Source: Heminiphilus faecis (GTDB lineage: Bacteria; Bacteroidota; Bacteroidia; Bacteroidales; Muribaculaceae). From it: a stretch of DNA of 64,000 bases. Every line of letters begins with the position of its first letter. The stretch's first letter is position 1. The position numbers and the translations under genes are program-made. Shown one piece after another: positions 55,128 to 63,967 of the stretch. Below the pieces are notes generated by a model. That model did not search any database. It saw nothing but the letters and a program-made list of their open reading frames with translations, and was not told the DNA's origin. The stretch spans positions 275,307 to 339,306 of the forward strand of contig NZ_VSMC01000001.1 of assembly GCF_008728965.1 (NCBI RefSeq). The letters are read 5' to 3'.

Positions 55128-58127
55128 ATGAAGAAGTTATTTCTTATGCTTTGTGGGCTACTTATGGTTGCCGTTGTGTCAGCGCAGACACGTACGGTAA
55201 GCGGTACAGTAGTTGCTGCGGCCGACAATGAGCCACTTATCGGTGCCACTGTCGTGCCGGTCGGAGGCGGTAGCGGTACAGCCACTGACATCGACGGTAA
55301 ATTCCATATCACCGTCCCCGGCAGTGTCAAAGAAGTAAAAGTGTCTTACGTGGGCATGAAGACCGTCACATTACCCTTGACCGACGGTATGGTCGTTAAA
55401 CTCGAGATGTCCGATAACCGCCTTGACGAAGTCATCGTTACCGGCTACGGTACCGGCAAAAAACTCGGCTCGGCTGTAGGATCTCTTAACGTTGTTAATG
55501 AAGATGTATTTGCCAATTCTCCTGCGCCCAACTTTGTGGATGCTCTTCAAGGACAGGTTCCGGGTCTTAGCATCTTCTCTAATACAGGTGAACCTTCGGC
55601 AACACCCGCTAACATCCGTATAAGAGGTGTCAACTCGTTGGATGCAAGCAATACCCCGCTGTTCATCCTTGATGGAGCTCCCGTAACCTCATCTGTATTT
55701 ACTACTCTTAGCATGAATGACATCGAAAGCGTCACGGTTCTGAAAGATGCTGTATCAACAGCTATCTACGGTTCTCGTGCTGCTAATGGTGTTATCGTGA
55801 TTACTTCGAAAAAAGGTAAATTCGGACAAAAGGCTAAGGTCACTGTCCGTGCTAACGTAGGTTGGTCTTCTCCTGTTGAGAATAAGATTAAAATGATGAA
55901 CTCTCAGCAGTATATCGAATTCCGCGATAAGATCAATCAGCCTGTAACTGCTGAAGTTCGTGAACTTGTTGAAAAGTATGGTATCAGTACTGACTGGCAG
56001 AAAGAGATGATCAAGGACAATGCCATGACATATTCTCTTGAAGGACAAGTTTCCGGCGGTAGTGACAATCTGAGCTATACTATATCTCTCAATCATTACG
56101 ATCAGGACGGTCTTATCGCCTCTTCGGGTATGCGTAGGGAGTCACTTAGAGCAAGTCTTGAATCTAAAGTCAATAATTGGTTGCGTATAGGCTTTCAGGG
56201 AAATTTAGGCTATCGTGAATATGAGACGAATAGTGCTGCTGCAGCTGACGGAACTTTCTATACCAACAACCCTATAGTTCAGTCGTATATGATGATGCCT
56301 TATGATTCGCCCTATTATTATACAATTGAGAATGGCGATATCGTGTATGGTGATAAGGCTGTATGGTATAAGTATACCGGTGACGGTGATGCCAATTGGC
56401 TTACTAAGCTCAATAAAGGTAAACGAAGCAGCGTTACCGCCAACTTGTTGCTGTCTGAGGTCATAACCCCGATAAAAGGGCTTACTATCCGTTCGCAGCA
56501 GGCTTTGGATGCTTATGACTATCGCAATTCCTCTATCTGGACTGCTGTCGATAATTTTGTAACTCCAATGGGTGATGTCACTGATTTCGGACAGTATACT
56601 ACTCGTCAAAGAGGAGAATCTTTTGAAAGATACTACTCGTTCGTATATACAAATACGGCTGAATACCGTTTCTCGATCAATAATCTTCACAACATATCGG
56701 TACTTGCCGGTCAGGAATCTATAATCAATAAATCTAATCAGTTCAATGTGGCTACTACGGGTCAACCCAATAATTCGCAGATGTTGTTGACCAATGGTAC
56801 CGATATTGACCTTAAAAATAATGTAGGCCAGGAAATTGAGGAAACAACGATAAACTCTTATTTCTTCAATGCGTCTTACGATTTCGACAATCGTTATTTC
56901 TTGGATTTCTCAATACGTCGCGACGGTAGCTCCAAATTTGCTCCCGATCATCGTTGGTCTACTTTCTGGTCGGCCGGTGTGATGTGGAATGCCAAATCAG
57001 AGTCTTTCCTTCAGCCCTATACTTGGATTGATGATTTGAAATTCCGTGTCAACTATGGTACTACAGGTAACTCCGGCATTGGAAACTACAAGTATTTCGG
57101 TACTATAGGTTCAGGTAATCTCTATAATGGAGGCAATACTCTTATATTGGGTCAGGCTCCCAATTATGACTTGAAATGGGAGACTGTACGCTCGTTTGAC
57201 GTAGGTTTTTCTTTCGGGTTCTTGGACAAGCTCTACGGTAGTGCTGACTTCTATGTGAAGAATACCGAAGATATGTTGATGGAGATACCCTATAGTTTTA
57301 CTACCGGATATGATTCCGGTTCGGGTAACATTGGGTCCATGCGCAATACCGGTGTTGATGTTGAACTTGGTGCTCACATCATTAAAACCCGCGACTGGTA
57401 TTGGGGAGTACGTGTGAACTTCAACTATAACAAGAACGAGATTACCGGACTCTTTAACGGCAAGCAGTTCTACTCGATGCCTGATTACGGATTGTATTAC
57501 GAAATCGGAAAGGATGCCAATCAGTTGCGTACCGTTATGTATGCCGGTGTGGATCCCCGCGACGGACAGCAGATGTGGTATGACAAAGACGGTAACCTTA
57601 CCAAAGAGTTTAACAGAGAGCGTGATGCTGTTTCGACAGGCAAGAGCTTTATTGCTCCGTGGACAGGTGGTTTTGGCACCAATCTCCGTTGGAGAAACAT
57701 ATCTCTTAGCGCAGACTTTAACTGGGCCGCTGAAAAGTATATATTCAACTGGGCGCACCAGATGGTAAGTGCTGCTTATCGTGCCACATCGACCAACCAA
57801 TGTGTTGACATGCTTAACGTGTGGACCAAGCCCGGTGATATCACCGACATACCTAATGCTGACCAGCAACCTCAGGCTGACTCTCGTTATCTTGAGAATT
57901 CGTCATTTGTTCGTATGAAAAATCTTACTCTTCAGTATGATTTTGAGAAAAAACTCATCAACAAACTGGGTGTGCAGGGTTTAGCCCTTCATTTTACTGG
58001 GCGTAATCTCTTGACATTCACACCTTCAGGATATACCGGAACAGACCCCGAGTACGAGAACAATGGTGTGCGTTTCTCTTATCCCAATACTCGCCAGTAT
58101 GAGTTTGGTCTTGAAGTTACATTCTAA
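55128..58127 (+). CDS. SusC/RagA family TonB-linked outer membrane transporter
   Basis: A 999-residue outer membrane receptor. After a signal peptide (cut near SAQT) comes a CarboxypepD_reg-like domain (about 22-100, VSGTVVAAADNEPLIGATV), then the plug (SVGS-type VNEDVFANSPAPNFVDALQG; IRIRGVNSLDASNTPLFILDGAPV) and a 22-strand barrel that ends with Phe. It imports a glycan or peptide bound by its SusD-like lid, encoded 17 bases downstream. No STN domain, sigma/anti-sigma pair or hybrid regulator lies nearby. Codons in the barrel part look more T-ending than in flanking genes, hinting at a different history or expression level. Confidence 0.95.
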   Translation: MKKLFLMLCGLLMVAVVSAQTRTVSGTVVAAADNEPLIGATVVPVGGGSGTATDIDGKFHITVPGSVKEVKVSYVGMKTVTLPLTDGMVVKLEMSDNRLDEVIVTGYGTGKKLGSAVGSLNVVNEDVFANSPAPNFVDALQGQVPGLSIFSNTGEPSATPANIRIRGVNSLDASNTPLFILDGAPVTSSVFTTLSMNDIESVTVLKDAVSTAIYGSRAANGVIVITSKKGKFGQKAKVTVRANVGWSSPVENKIKMMNSQQYIEFRDKINQPVTAEVRELVEKYGISTDWQKEMIKDNAMTYSLEGQVSGGSDNLSYTISLNHYDQDGLIASSGMRRESLRASLESKVNNWLRIGFQGNLGYREYETNSAAAADGTFYTNNPIVQSYMMMPYDSPYYYTIENGDIVYGDKAVWYKYTGDGDANWLTKLNKGKRSSVTANLLLSEVITPIKGLTIRSQQALDAYDYRNSSIWTAVDNFVTPMGDVTDFGQYTTRQRGESFERYYSFVYTNTAEYRFSINNLHNISVLAGQESIINKSNQFNVATTGQPNNSQMLLTNGTDIDLKNNVGQEIEETTINSYFFNASYDFDNRYFLDFSIRRDGSSKFAPDHRWSTFWSAGVMWNAKSESFLQPYTWIDDLKFRVNYGTTGNSGIGNYKYFGTIGSGNLYNGGNTLILGQAPNYDLKWETVRSFDVGFSFGFLDKLYGSADFYVKNTEDMLMEIPYSFTTGYDSGSGNIGSMRNTGVDVELGAHIIKTRDWYWGVRVNFNYNKNEITGLFNGKQFYSMPDYGLYYEIGKDANQLRTVMYAGVDPRDGQQMWYDKDGNLTKEFNRERDAVSTGKSFIAPWTGGFGTNLRWRNISLSADFNWAAEKYIFNWAHQMVSAAYRATSTNQCVDMLNVWTKPGDITDIPNADQQPQADSRYLENSSFVRMKNLTLQYDFEKKLINKLGVQGLALHFTGRNLLTFTPSGYTGTDPEYENNGVRFSYPNTRQYEFGLEVTF

Positions 58128-58144
58128 AATTTGATTAAAAACAC

Positions 58145-59671
58145 ATGAAAAAAATATTATTCTCAATAATCGCTCTGGGCGGGTTACTGACCTCTTGCGA
58201 TATGGATTTGAAGCCGGAAGGTGTAATAGATACAACTTCTGCTATAAATACGATTGAGGATTGCGAGTATTTCCGCAATGGATTTTACAGTAATCTTCGT
58301 TCACTTGGTTGTGGAAGCTGGATTGGAAATACAGAGCTTCAGATGGACCAGTTCTTGGGCCTTACCAGCAATGGTGCGCGCGGGGCATATTTTTCCAACA
58401 GTCAGATAACATCAGGTTATAGTGATATAACAACACCCTACGCTTCATTGTATTCTGCTATTAACGGTGTGCTTTTCTTTCTTGAAAATGCCGAGCCTAT
58501 GCTTGAAAGCGGTAGCCTGACGCCCGAGAATCAGTTAAGACTCAAACGTTACATAGGTGAAGCCAAGTTTGCTCGTGCATATTACTATTATTGGCTGATG
58601 GATCACTATTGTCAGGCTTACTCATCTGACAAGGGAGATCAGGAAGGACTTGGCCTTTCTATCGTTGAACGTTTTAATCCTACCGGCGATACAAGTTCAT
58701 ATCCCGGACGTAGTTCGATGAATGACGTCCTTTCGTTGATTGACAGCGATCTTACCGCTGCTCTTGATGCGCTTACAGAGTATGAAAATGCAGGCAATAA
58801 AGAAAACTGCCAGCCTAATGCTTCATATCTGTCCACATGGACTGTAAAGGCTTTAAAAGCTCGTATTGCTTTGGCTACGGGAGATAATACAACCGCTGCC
58901 AATCTTTCAAAAGACATAATAGAACATGGTCCTTACAGTCTGACAACTGGTCAGGCCTACATTGATATGTGGTCTATAGATGAGGGTTCGGAATTGCTGT
59001 TTGTACCTGCGGTACCTAAAAATGAATATAGTTCTATCGGTTCTTCATGCCAGACTTATAATTATTGGTGGGCAAATACGGCGACGGTTGACTATATACC
59101 TGCCGCCAATGTGCTGATGTCTTATGCATTGGAAGATATAAGGTATGATGCGTTCTTTATAGACTCTTACCCGGCTACGGTTGAAGGTCAGTCTTACGGT
59201 GTAACCGTATTTAATAAATTTCCGGGAAATGAATCTATAATTAATGGTACGGACATGTATAAGAATAAGCCCAAGCCTTTCCGTCTGAGCGAGCAATATC
59301 TTATACTTGCCGAGGCTACAGCTGCTACCGATATTACTACTGCAAACGGAGCGCTTAATGACTTGCGTCGTGCCAGAATAACCGGATATGCCGACGGTAA
59401 CTACAGCGCCGGCCAGATTGTGCAGGAAATACGTGATGAACGTGCTAAGGAACTTATTGGTGAAGGATTCCGTATGAGTGACTTACGACGTTGGAAAGTG
59501 GGCTTTTCAAGAAACGGAGATTATGGAGACTATATTCCTCAGAATATTTTGGTTTATGCAGGTCTTCAAGTGCGTTATGAAGCCGGTGACACCCGTTACA
59601 CATGGCCTATTCCGGCAGATGAGATGGAGATAAATCCTCAATTGGCCGGACAACAGAATCCCGGATACTAA
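58145..59671 (+). CDS. SusD/RagB family nutrient-binding lipoprotein
   Basis: A 508-residue surface lipoprotein with lipobox Cys18 (LLTSC). The N-terminal SusD-like domain (about 20-220) and the RagB C-terminal domain (ELIGEGFRMSDLRRWKVG, about 438-455; WPIPADEMEINPQLAGQQNPGY at the end) are complete. The helix FARAYYYYWLMDHY carries the TPR-like pattern of the family. It acts as the lid of the SusC-like transporter. The ligand cannot be read from sequence. Confidence 0.95.
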   Translation: MKKILFSIIALGGLLTSCDMDLKPEGVIDTTSAINTIEDCEYFRNGFYSNLRSLGCGSWIGNTELQMDQFLGLTSNGARGAYFSNSQITSGYSDITTPYASLYSAINGVLFFLENAEPMLESGSLTPENQLRLKRYIGEAKFARAYYYYWLMDHYCQAYSSDKGDQEGLGLSIVERFNPTGDTSSYPGRSSMNDVLSLIDSDLTAALDALTEYENAGNKENCQPNASYLSTWTVKALKARIALATGDNTTAANLSKDIIEHGPYSLTTGQAYIDMWSIDEGSELLFVPAVPKNEYSSIGSSCQTYNYWWANTATVDYIPAANVLMSYALEDIRYDAFFIDSYPATVEGQSYGVTVFNKFPGNESIINGTDMYKNKPKPFRLSEQYLILAEATAATDITTANGALNDLRRARITGYADGNYSAGQIVQEIRDERAKELIGEGFRMSDLRRWKVGFSRNGDYGDYIPQNILVYAGLQVRYEAGDTRYTWPIPADEMEINPQLAGQQNPGY

Positions 59672-59702
59672 ATTGTAGTTAATCAGTTAAAACGTGATAA
59701 TT

Positions 59703-60596
59703 ATGAAATTAACTAAAATATTTGCAATTGCCTTAGCCGCTCTTGCTTTTACCGGTTGTTCAGATGACAAGAACGATTGGAATACAGCCGGTGGGGTGAC
59801 AGTTAGTATGGGTGTTCCCGAAATGACTGTTAAGGAGAGCAAGGGGCTGTTTAATGTCCCTGTTGTAGTAACCGGTGATGCCAATGGCCGTATAAAGGTT
59901 ACTGTAGAGGTTGCTGAAACATCAGAAAATCCTGCAATGGATGATGTTCACTATTATGTGACAACCAAGTCAATTATTATTCCTGCCGATTCGAAGCTGG
60001 GAAATATCGAAATTAGAACTCAGGATAATGAGGAAATAAATGATCCTCGAAATTTTGTTGTTCGTATTGTTTCTGCTGATGGGGCTTCTTTAGGTACCGA
60101 CATTGCTACTGATATTACGATAAAGGACAATGACGCGGAGTTCTATGAGAAGTTATGGGGCAATTGGGATATGCATGTTACAGATGCAAAAGGCAATCCA
60201 TTAACATGGAAAGTAAAAGTAATTGGATATGAAGAGGGTGAGCCCGGCTATAATGACGTATTGTATATTAGCGGCATCAATGGCTATTCATGGGCTATGC
60301 TTGAGCTCTCTTATCACTTTGATATTGAGACTAAGGCTGGTTTCTGCAATGTGGAACTTGGAACTTTGATTGCCGACGGAGTCAACTTCGGTAGCTTCAT
60401 GGGCAAAGTTATTGCGGCTACAGTCGAGGATGGTATGCTGGTAGAGGAAGGAACTTTCCGTTTGGATTGGAGTAATGACTTTAAGACTCTTAAATTTGAA
60501 AATACGCCTTATTTATATCTTGCTGTATTTAATGAAGCGGATGACGAGTTTATGGGAGGCTGGGGCTCTTTCAATCTTATAGACATGACAAGATAA
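59703..60596 (+). CDS. Calx-beta-like surface lipoprotein of the SusCD operon
   Basis: A 297-residue lipoprotein with lipobox Cys19 (FTGC). Residues about 30-150 look like a Calx-beta domain: VTVSMGVPEMTVKESKGLFNVPV, MDDVHYYVTTKSIIIPADS and the closing ATDITIKDNDAEF. The C-terminal 145 residues (YEKLWGNWDMHVTDAKG to FNLIDMTR) form a second beta-rich domain that I cannot name. Position after susD suits a surface glycan- or peptide-binding helper (SusE/SusF-like role). I chose the ATG at 59703 over a GTG three codons upstream. Confidence 0.75.
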   Translation: MKLTKIFAIALAALAFTGCSDDKNDWNTAGGVTVSMGVPEMTVKESKGLFNVPVVVTGDANGRIKVTVEVAETSENPAMDDVHYYVTTKSIIIPADSKLGNIEIRTQDNEEINDPRNFVVRIVSADGASLGTDIATDITIKDNDAEFYEKLWGNWDMHVTDAKGNPLTWKVKVIGYEEGEPGYNDVLYISGINGYSWAMLELSYHFDIETKAGFCNVELGTLIADGVNFGSFMGKVIAATVEDGMLVEEGTFRLDWSNDFKTLKFENTPYLYLAVFNEADDEFMGGWGSFNLIDMTR

Positions 60597-60629
60597 GAAA
60601 TATTTAGACTTCATACTTCCTTTATATCT

Positions 60630-60675
60630 GCGAGGGGATGCACCGCAATGGCGCATCCCCTCGCTCTCTTTTCCC
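60630..60675 (+). terminator. Terminator of the SusCD operon
   Basis: GCGAGGGGATGC (60630-60641) pairs perfectly with 60653-60664 around an 11-base loop and is followed by a T-rich tail. Confidence 0.8.
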
Positions 60676-60815
60676 GCCCATGTACCTCGTCGGCCAACAT
60701 GTTCCCCATTGGTCTCATCCGCCTAATTGACCCATCACCTCCCTGCAGCACCGCTCCTGTATGTCGGCTTTCCGCCACCTACATCATGGTTTCACTCCTC
60801 CTTCCTCCAATCTAT

Positions 60816-61997
60816 AAAAATGTGGTTGCTAAACAGCGACAATGTTGGTAGGGACGCCAGTACCACGGCGTCCGGCTACGCCACGTATGGTATTCTATAA
60901 TTGCCCAGCCAGTATGACCGTCTGTCTGTGCGGGCGCCGTGGTACTGGCGCCCCTACATTCTTGCCTTATTTTAAACGTTCCACCGTTTTTTCGATCTGA
61001 ATAACGATTACTGTAAAAATGTGGTTGTTAAACAGCGACAATGTTGGTAGGGACGCCAGTACCACGGAGTCCGGCTACGCCCCGTATGTTATTTTATAAT
61101 TGCCCAGCCAGTATGACCGTTTGTCTGTGCGGGCGCCGTGGTACTGGTGCCCCTACATTCTTGCCTTATTTTAAACGTTCCCCGTTTTTTCAATCTGAAT
61201 AACGATTACTGTAAAAATGTGGTTGCTAAACAGCGACAATGTTGGTAGGGACGCCAGTACCACGGCGTCCGGCTACGCCCCGTATGTTATTCTATAATTG
61301 CCCAGCCAGTATGACCGTTTGTCTGTGCGGGCGCCGTGGTACTGGCGCCCCTACATTCTTGCCTTATTTTAATCGTTCCACCGTTTTTTCGATCTGAATA
61401 ACGATTACTGTAAAAATGTGGTTGCTAAACAGCGACAATGTTGGTAGGGACGCCAGTACCACGGCGTCCGGCTACGCCCCGTATGGTATTCTATAATTGC
61501 CCAGCCAGTATAGCCGTCCGTCTGTGCGGGCTCCGTGATACTGGCGCCCCTACATTCTTGCCTTATTTTAATCGTTCCCCCGTTTCTTCGATCTGAATAA
61601 CGATTACTATAAAAATGTGGTTGTTAAACAGCGACAATGTTGGTAGGGACGCCAGTACCACGGAGTCCGGCTACGCCCCGTATGTTATTTTATAATTGCC
61701 CAGCCAGTATGACCGTTTGTCTGTGCGGGCGCCGTGGTACTGGTGCCCCTACATTCTTGCCTTATTTTAAACGTTCCCCGTTTTTTCAATCTGAATAACG
61801 ATTACTGTAAAAATGTGGTTGCTAAACAGCGACAATGTTGGTAGGGACGCCAGTATCACGGCGTCCGGCTACGCCCCGTATGGTATTTTATAATTGCCCA
61901 GCCGGTATAGCCGTCCGTCTGTGCGGGCGCCGTGGTACTGGCGCCCCTACATTCTTGCCTTATTTTAATCGTTCCACCGTTTTTTCAATCTGAATAA
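60816..61997. repeat. Six tandem copies of a 199-bp unit with paired hairpins
   Basis: Units begin at the AAAAATGTGGTTG motif near 60816, 61015, 61213, 61412, 61611 and 61809; spacing is 198-199 bp. Each has a GTAGGGACGCCAG hairpin (first copy 60848-60873) and, about 58 bp on, the same element inverted (60932-60957, ending GGCGCCCCTAC). Each hairpin can form GGACGCC/GGCGTCC stems. Copies differ by scattered bases; units 2 and 5 share variants (GGAGTCC, TGGTGCCCC), as do units 1 and 4, suggesting duplication of larger blocks. No open frame is conserved. The array fills the space between the SusCD terminator and the SPFH gene. Confidence 0.92.
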
Positions 61998-62013
61998 TGT
62001 GTTTTACAAATAG

Positions 62014-62079
62014 CCGTGTCTTCGGGGGCGCCGTAATACTGGTACCCCCGAAGACACGGTGTATTTCCCGCCGGGAAAT
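62014..62079. terminator. Two strong hairpins downstream of the SPFH gene
   Basis: CCGTGTCTTCGGGGG (62014-62028) pairs perfectly with 62045-62059 (15 bp); the loop is a remnant of the array hairpin core (CGCCGTAATACTGGTA). A second inverted repeat ATTTCCCG-C-CGGGAAAT lies at 62063-62079. They may act as a two-way terminator between the array and the minus-strand SPFH gene. Confidence 0.55.
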
Positions 62080-62102
62080 GGCTACGGCAAGTGGATGACG
62101 GG

Positions 62103-63086
62103 TTATTTTTTGTCGAAGAGTGACTGTATAGAGCCGATTGACGAGAGTACCGACGAGGCTTCGTAAGGCACGTAGACGGTTTTGTTGTCCTTGCCGGAGG
62201 TCATTTCGCGCAGGGTGTCGATGTACTTCATGGCGAGCATGTAGGTGGCGGGGTCGGTCTTGGATGCGCTGACTGCCTCGGCCACGCGCATTATGGCGTC
62301 GGCTTCGGCCTGTGCGTTGAGGATTATGGCGCGGGCTTCGCCTTCGGCCCGCAGGATTTCGGTCTGCTTCACTGCCTCGGCCTGATTGATTTTGGAGGTC
62401 TTCTCGCCTTCGGAGCGCAATATGAGCGACTGCTTCTCACCCTCGGCGTTGAGTATCTCGGCACGGCGGTTTCGTTCGGCCTGCATCTGCTTCTCCATGG
62501 CCACCCGCACACTCTCGGGTGGGGTTATGTCCTGTAGTTCGACGCGGTTTACCTTGACACCCCACTTGTTGGTGGCGTCGTCGAGTATCAGCTGAAGCTT
62601 GGAGTTGATGGTGTCGCGTGAGGTCAGGGTCTCGTCAAGTTCAAGTTCGCCTATGACGTTGCGCAGCGAGGTCTGCGTGAGCTTTTCTATGGCGTTGGGC
62701 AGATTGTCTATCTCGTATACGGCTTTCTTGGGGTCGGTGATCTGGAAGTATAGCAGCGCGTTGATCTCGGTGGTGACATTGTCGCGGGTGATCACCTGCT
62801 GCGACGGAAAGTCATACACCTGTTCGCGCAGGTCTATTATTGTGGTGGCGGTAGTGCGTACTATGACGCGGCCTCCTATCGCTGTCTCGGCGCGGCGTGT
62901 GTAAATGGTCTTCGGGCGGTCTATAAAGGGTATTATGAAGTTCAGACCCGGCGACAGCACGCTGTGGAAGCGGCCCAGACGCTCGATGACACGGGTTTCG
63001 GACTGCGGCACGACCTTGACGCCTGCCGAGATGATGACTATGGTCAGTATGACGACCACGATAATCAGAATAATGATTGATGACAT
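62103..63086 (-). CDS. SPFH/stomatin family membrane protein (QmcA/slipin type)
   Basis: A 327-residue protein with one N-terminal membrane helix (about 3-23), an SPFH domain starting at VVPQSETRVIERLGRF (about 29-190) and a long helical, Ala/Glu-rich C-terminal part (about 190-285) expected to oligomerise as a coiled coil. Bacterial members such as QmcA form ring assemblies and work with NfeD partners in membrane quality control. The nfeD-like gene is directly upstream on the same strand, 65 bases away. Confidence 0.93.
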   Translation of the reverse strand: MSSIIILIIVVVILTIVIISAGVKVVPQSETRVIERLGRFHSVLSPGLNFIIPFIDRPKTIYTRRAETAIGGRVIVRTTATTIIDLREQVYDFPSQQVITRDNVTTEINALLYFQITDPKKAVYEIDNLPNAIEKLTQTSLRNVIGELELDETLTSRDTINSKLQLILDDATNKWGVKVNRVELQDITPPESVRVAMEKQMQAERNRRAEILNAEGEKQSLILRSEGEKTSKINQAEAVKQTEILRAEGEARAIILNAQAEADAIMRVAEAVSASKTDPATYMLAMKYIDTLREMTSGKDNKTVYVPYEASSVLSSIGSIQSLFDKK

Positions 63087-63151
63087 GATGATATTGGAGT
63101 ATTTATAGAGGTTTCCGGCACTGTTTGGGCGCCGGTTGCCTCACGTTTGTT

Positions 63152-63622
63152 TTAATGTGTGGTTATGGTGGGGGCGGTGCTGTCATTGCCTGCTGCCACA
63201 TCGAGTATTATGCTGTCGTAGCCTGTCACGGTCACTTCCGAGCCCCGGGCTATGGCTCTGTCGGCTCCCGGTGCGCGCACCTGCCAGTTGTCGCCGTCTA
63301 TGCGGGCGCGTCCGCACTCTCCGGGCTTTATCTCGTGGGTGACAATAGCGCGGCGTCCGAGCAGAGCGTCCATGCCAGTGCGCGGGTCGCCGGTCTTCGC
63401 ATGACCGTGGCGGCGTCTGAACAGCGGTATCAGCACCAGATAAGCTATAAGTGAGCCGGCTATGAGTATGGCTGACTGCCATCCGGCATCAAGGCCTGAC
63501 AGCGCCGCTATCATTGCGGCAACGCACCCTGCCGACAGACACAGACTCCACATAGTCTGCGTAAGCACCTCAACAATGAGCAACACCGCGGCCGCGCTCA
63601 GCCAAATTATCCATCCTTCCAT
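63152..63622 (-). CDS. NfeD-like membrane protein
   Basis: A 156-residue protein with three to four hydrophobic helices in the first 80 residues (WIIWLSAAAVLLIVEVL; LCLSAGCVAAMIAALSG; SAILIAGSLIAYLVLIPLF) and a C-terminal OB-fold NfeD domain (about 90-150: LLGRRAIVTHEIKPGECGRA, IARGSEVTVTGYDSIILDV). This is the short NfeD1b-type partner of SPFH proteins. I chose the ATG at 63622, 40 bases after a TATATTTG box; longer in-frame starts lie upstream of that box. Confidence 0.9.
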   Translation of the reverse strand: MEGWIIWLSAAAVLLIVEVLTQTMWSLCLSAGCVAAMIAALSGLDAGWQSAILIAGSLIAYLVLIPLFRRRHGHAKTGDPRTGMDALLGRRAIVTHEIKPGECGRARIDGDNWQVRAPGADRAIARGSEVTVTGYDSIILDVAAGNDSTAPTITTH

Positions 63623-63661
63623 AGCAATCCTGTATGATTTTATAAGATTATACCTATAATG

Positions 63662-63669
63662 CAAATATA
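63662..63669 (-). promoter_or_regulatory. -7 box of the nfeD-SPFH operon
   Basis: TATATTTG on the minus strand, 39 bases before the ATG at 63622. Confidence 0.55.
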
Positions 63670-63846
63670 CAACAAATTTCGCCATTTCCAAGCAAATGCC
63701 CTGAAAATACGCCGCTTTACCGCATGGCCCTCCGCAAGCGAAACACCAACGCACCCTGAAGAATCCAAATAGAAACGCACAGTATTAGCTTTCAATCCAC
63801 ATAACCAAAGCCTCCCACTCTCCTCGGCGGGGGATGCCGTAGTGGC

Positions 63847-63868
63847 GGGGGCGGCCGAGTCCGCCCCC
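63847..63868. repeat. GC-rich REP-like hairpin
   Basis: GGGGGCGG and CCGCCCCC flank a 6-base centre, preceded by CCGTAGTGG. Its 22-base span equals that of the GTAGGG hairpins, but the sequence differs; probably a related or similar palindromic repeat. The remainder of the 63.62-63.97 kb gap shows nothing else apart from the features listed. Confidence 0.4.
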
Positions 63869-63909
63869 AAGAGCGATCCGTTTCAAGAGATTCATCAACG
63901 AGTAAAACA

Positions 63910-63963
63910 GCAATACAAAAAAGGAGACCGAAGTCTCCTTAAGATTAAGTAATTTTGTATTGC
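63910..63963 (+). promoter_or_regulatory. Nested inverted repeats and -7 box before the transposase gene
   Basis: GCAATACAAAA (63910-63920) pairs with TTTTGTATTGC (63953-63963), enclosing a perfect 8-bp hairpin AAGGAGAC-CGAA-GTCTCCTT (63921-63940). TAATTTTG at 63950-63957 is a -7 box ten bases before the ATG. The structure may limit read-through into the transposase. Confidence 0.5.
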
Positions 63964-63967
63964 TAAA

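Noticed and set aside
60816..61997. Tandem repeats considered as a CRISPR array
   Set aside because: Units are about 199 bp and nearly identical throughout, with no short repeat separated by unique spacers, and no cas genes are near.
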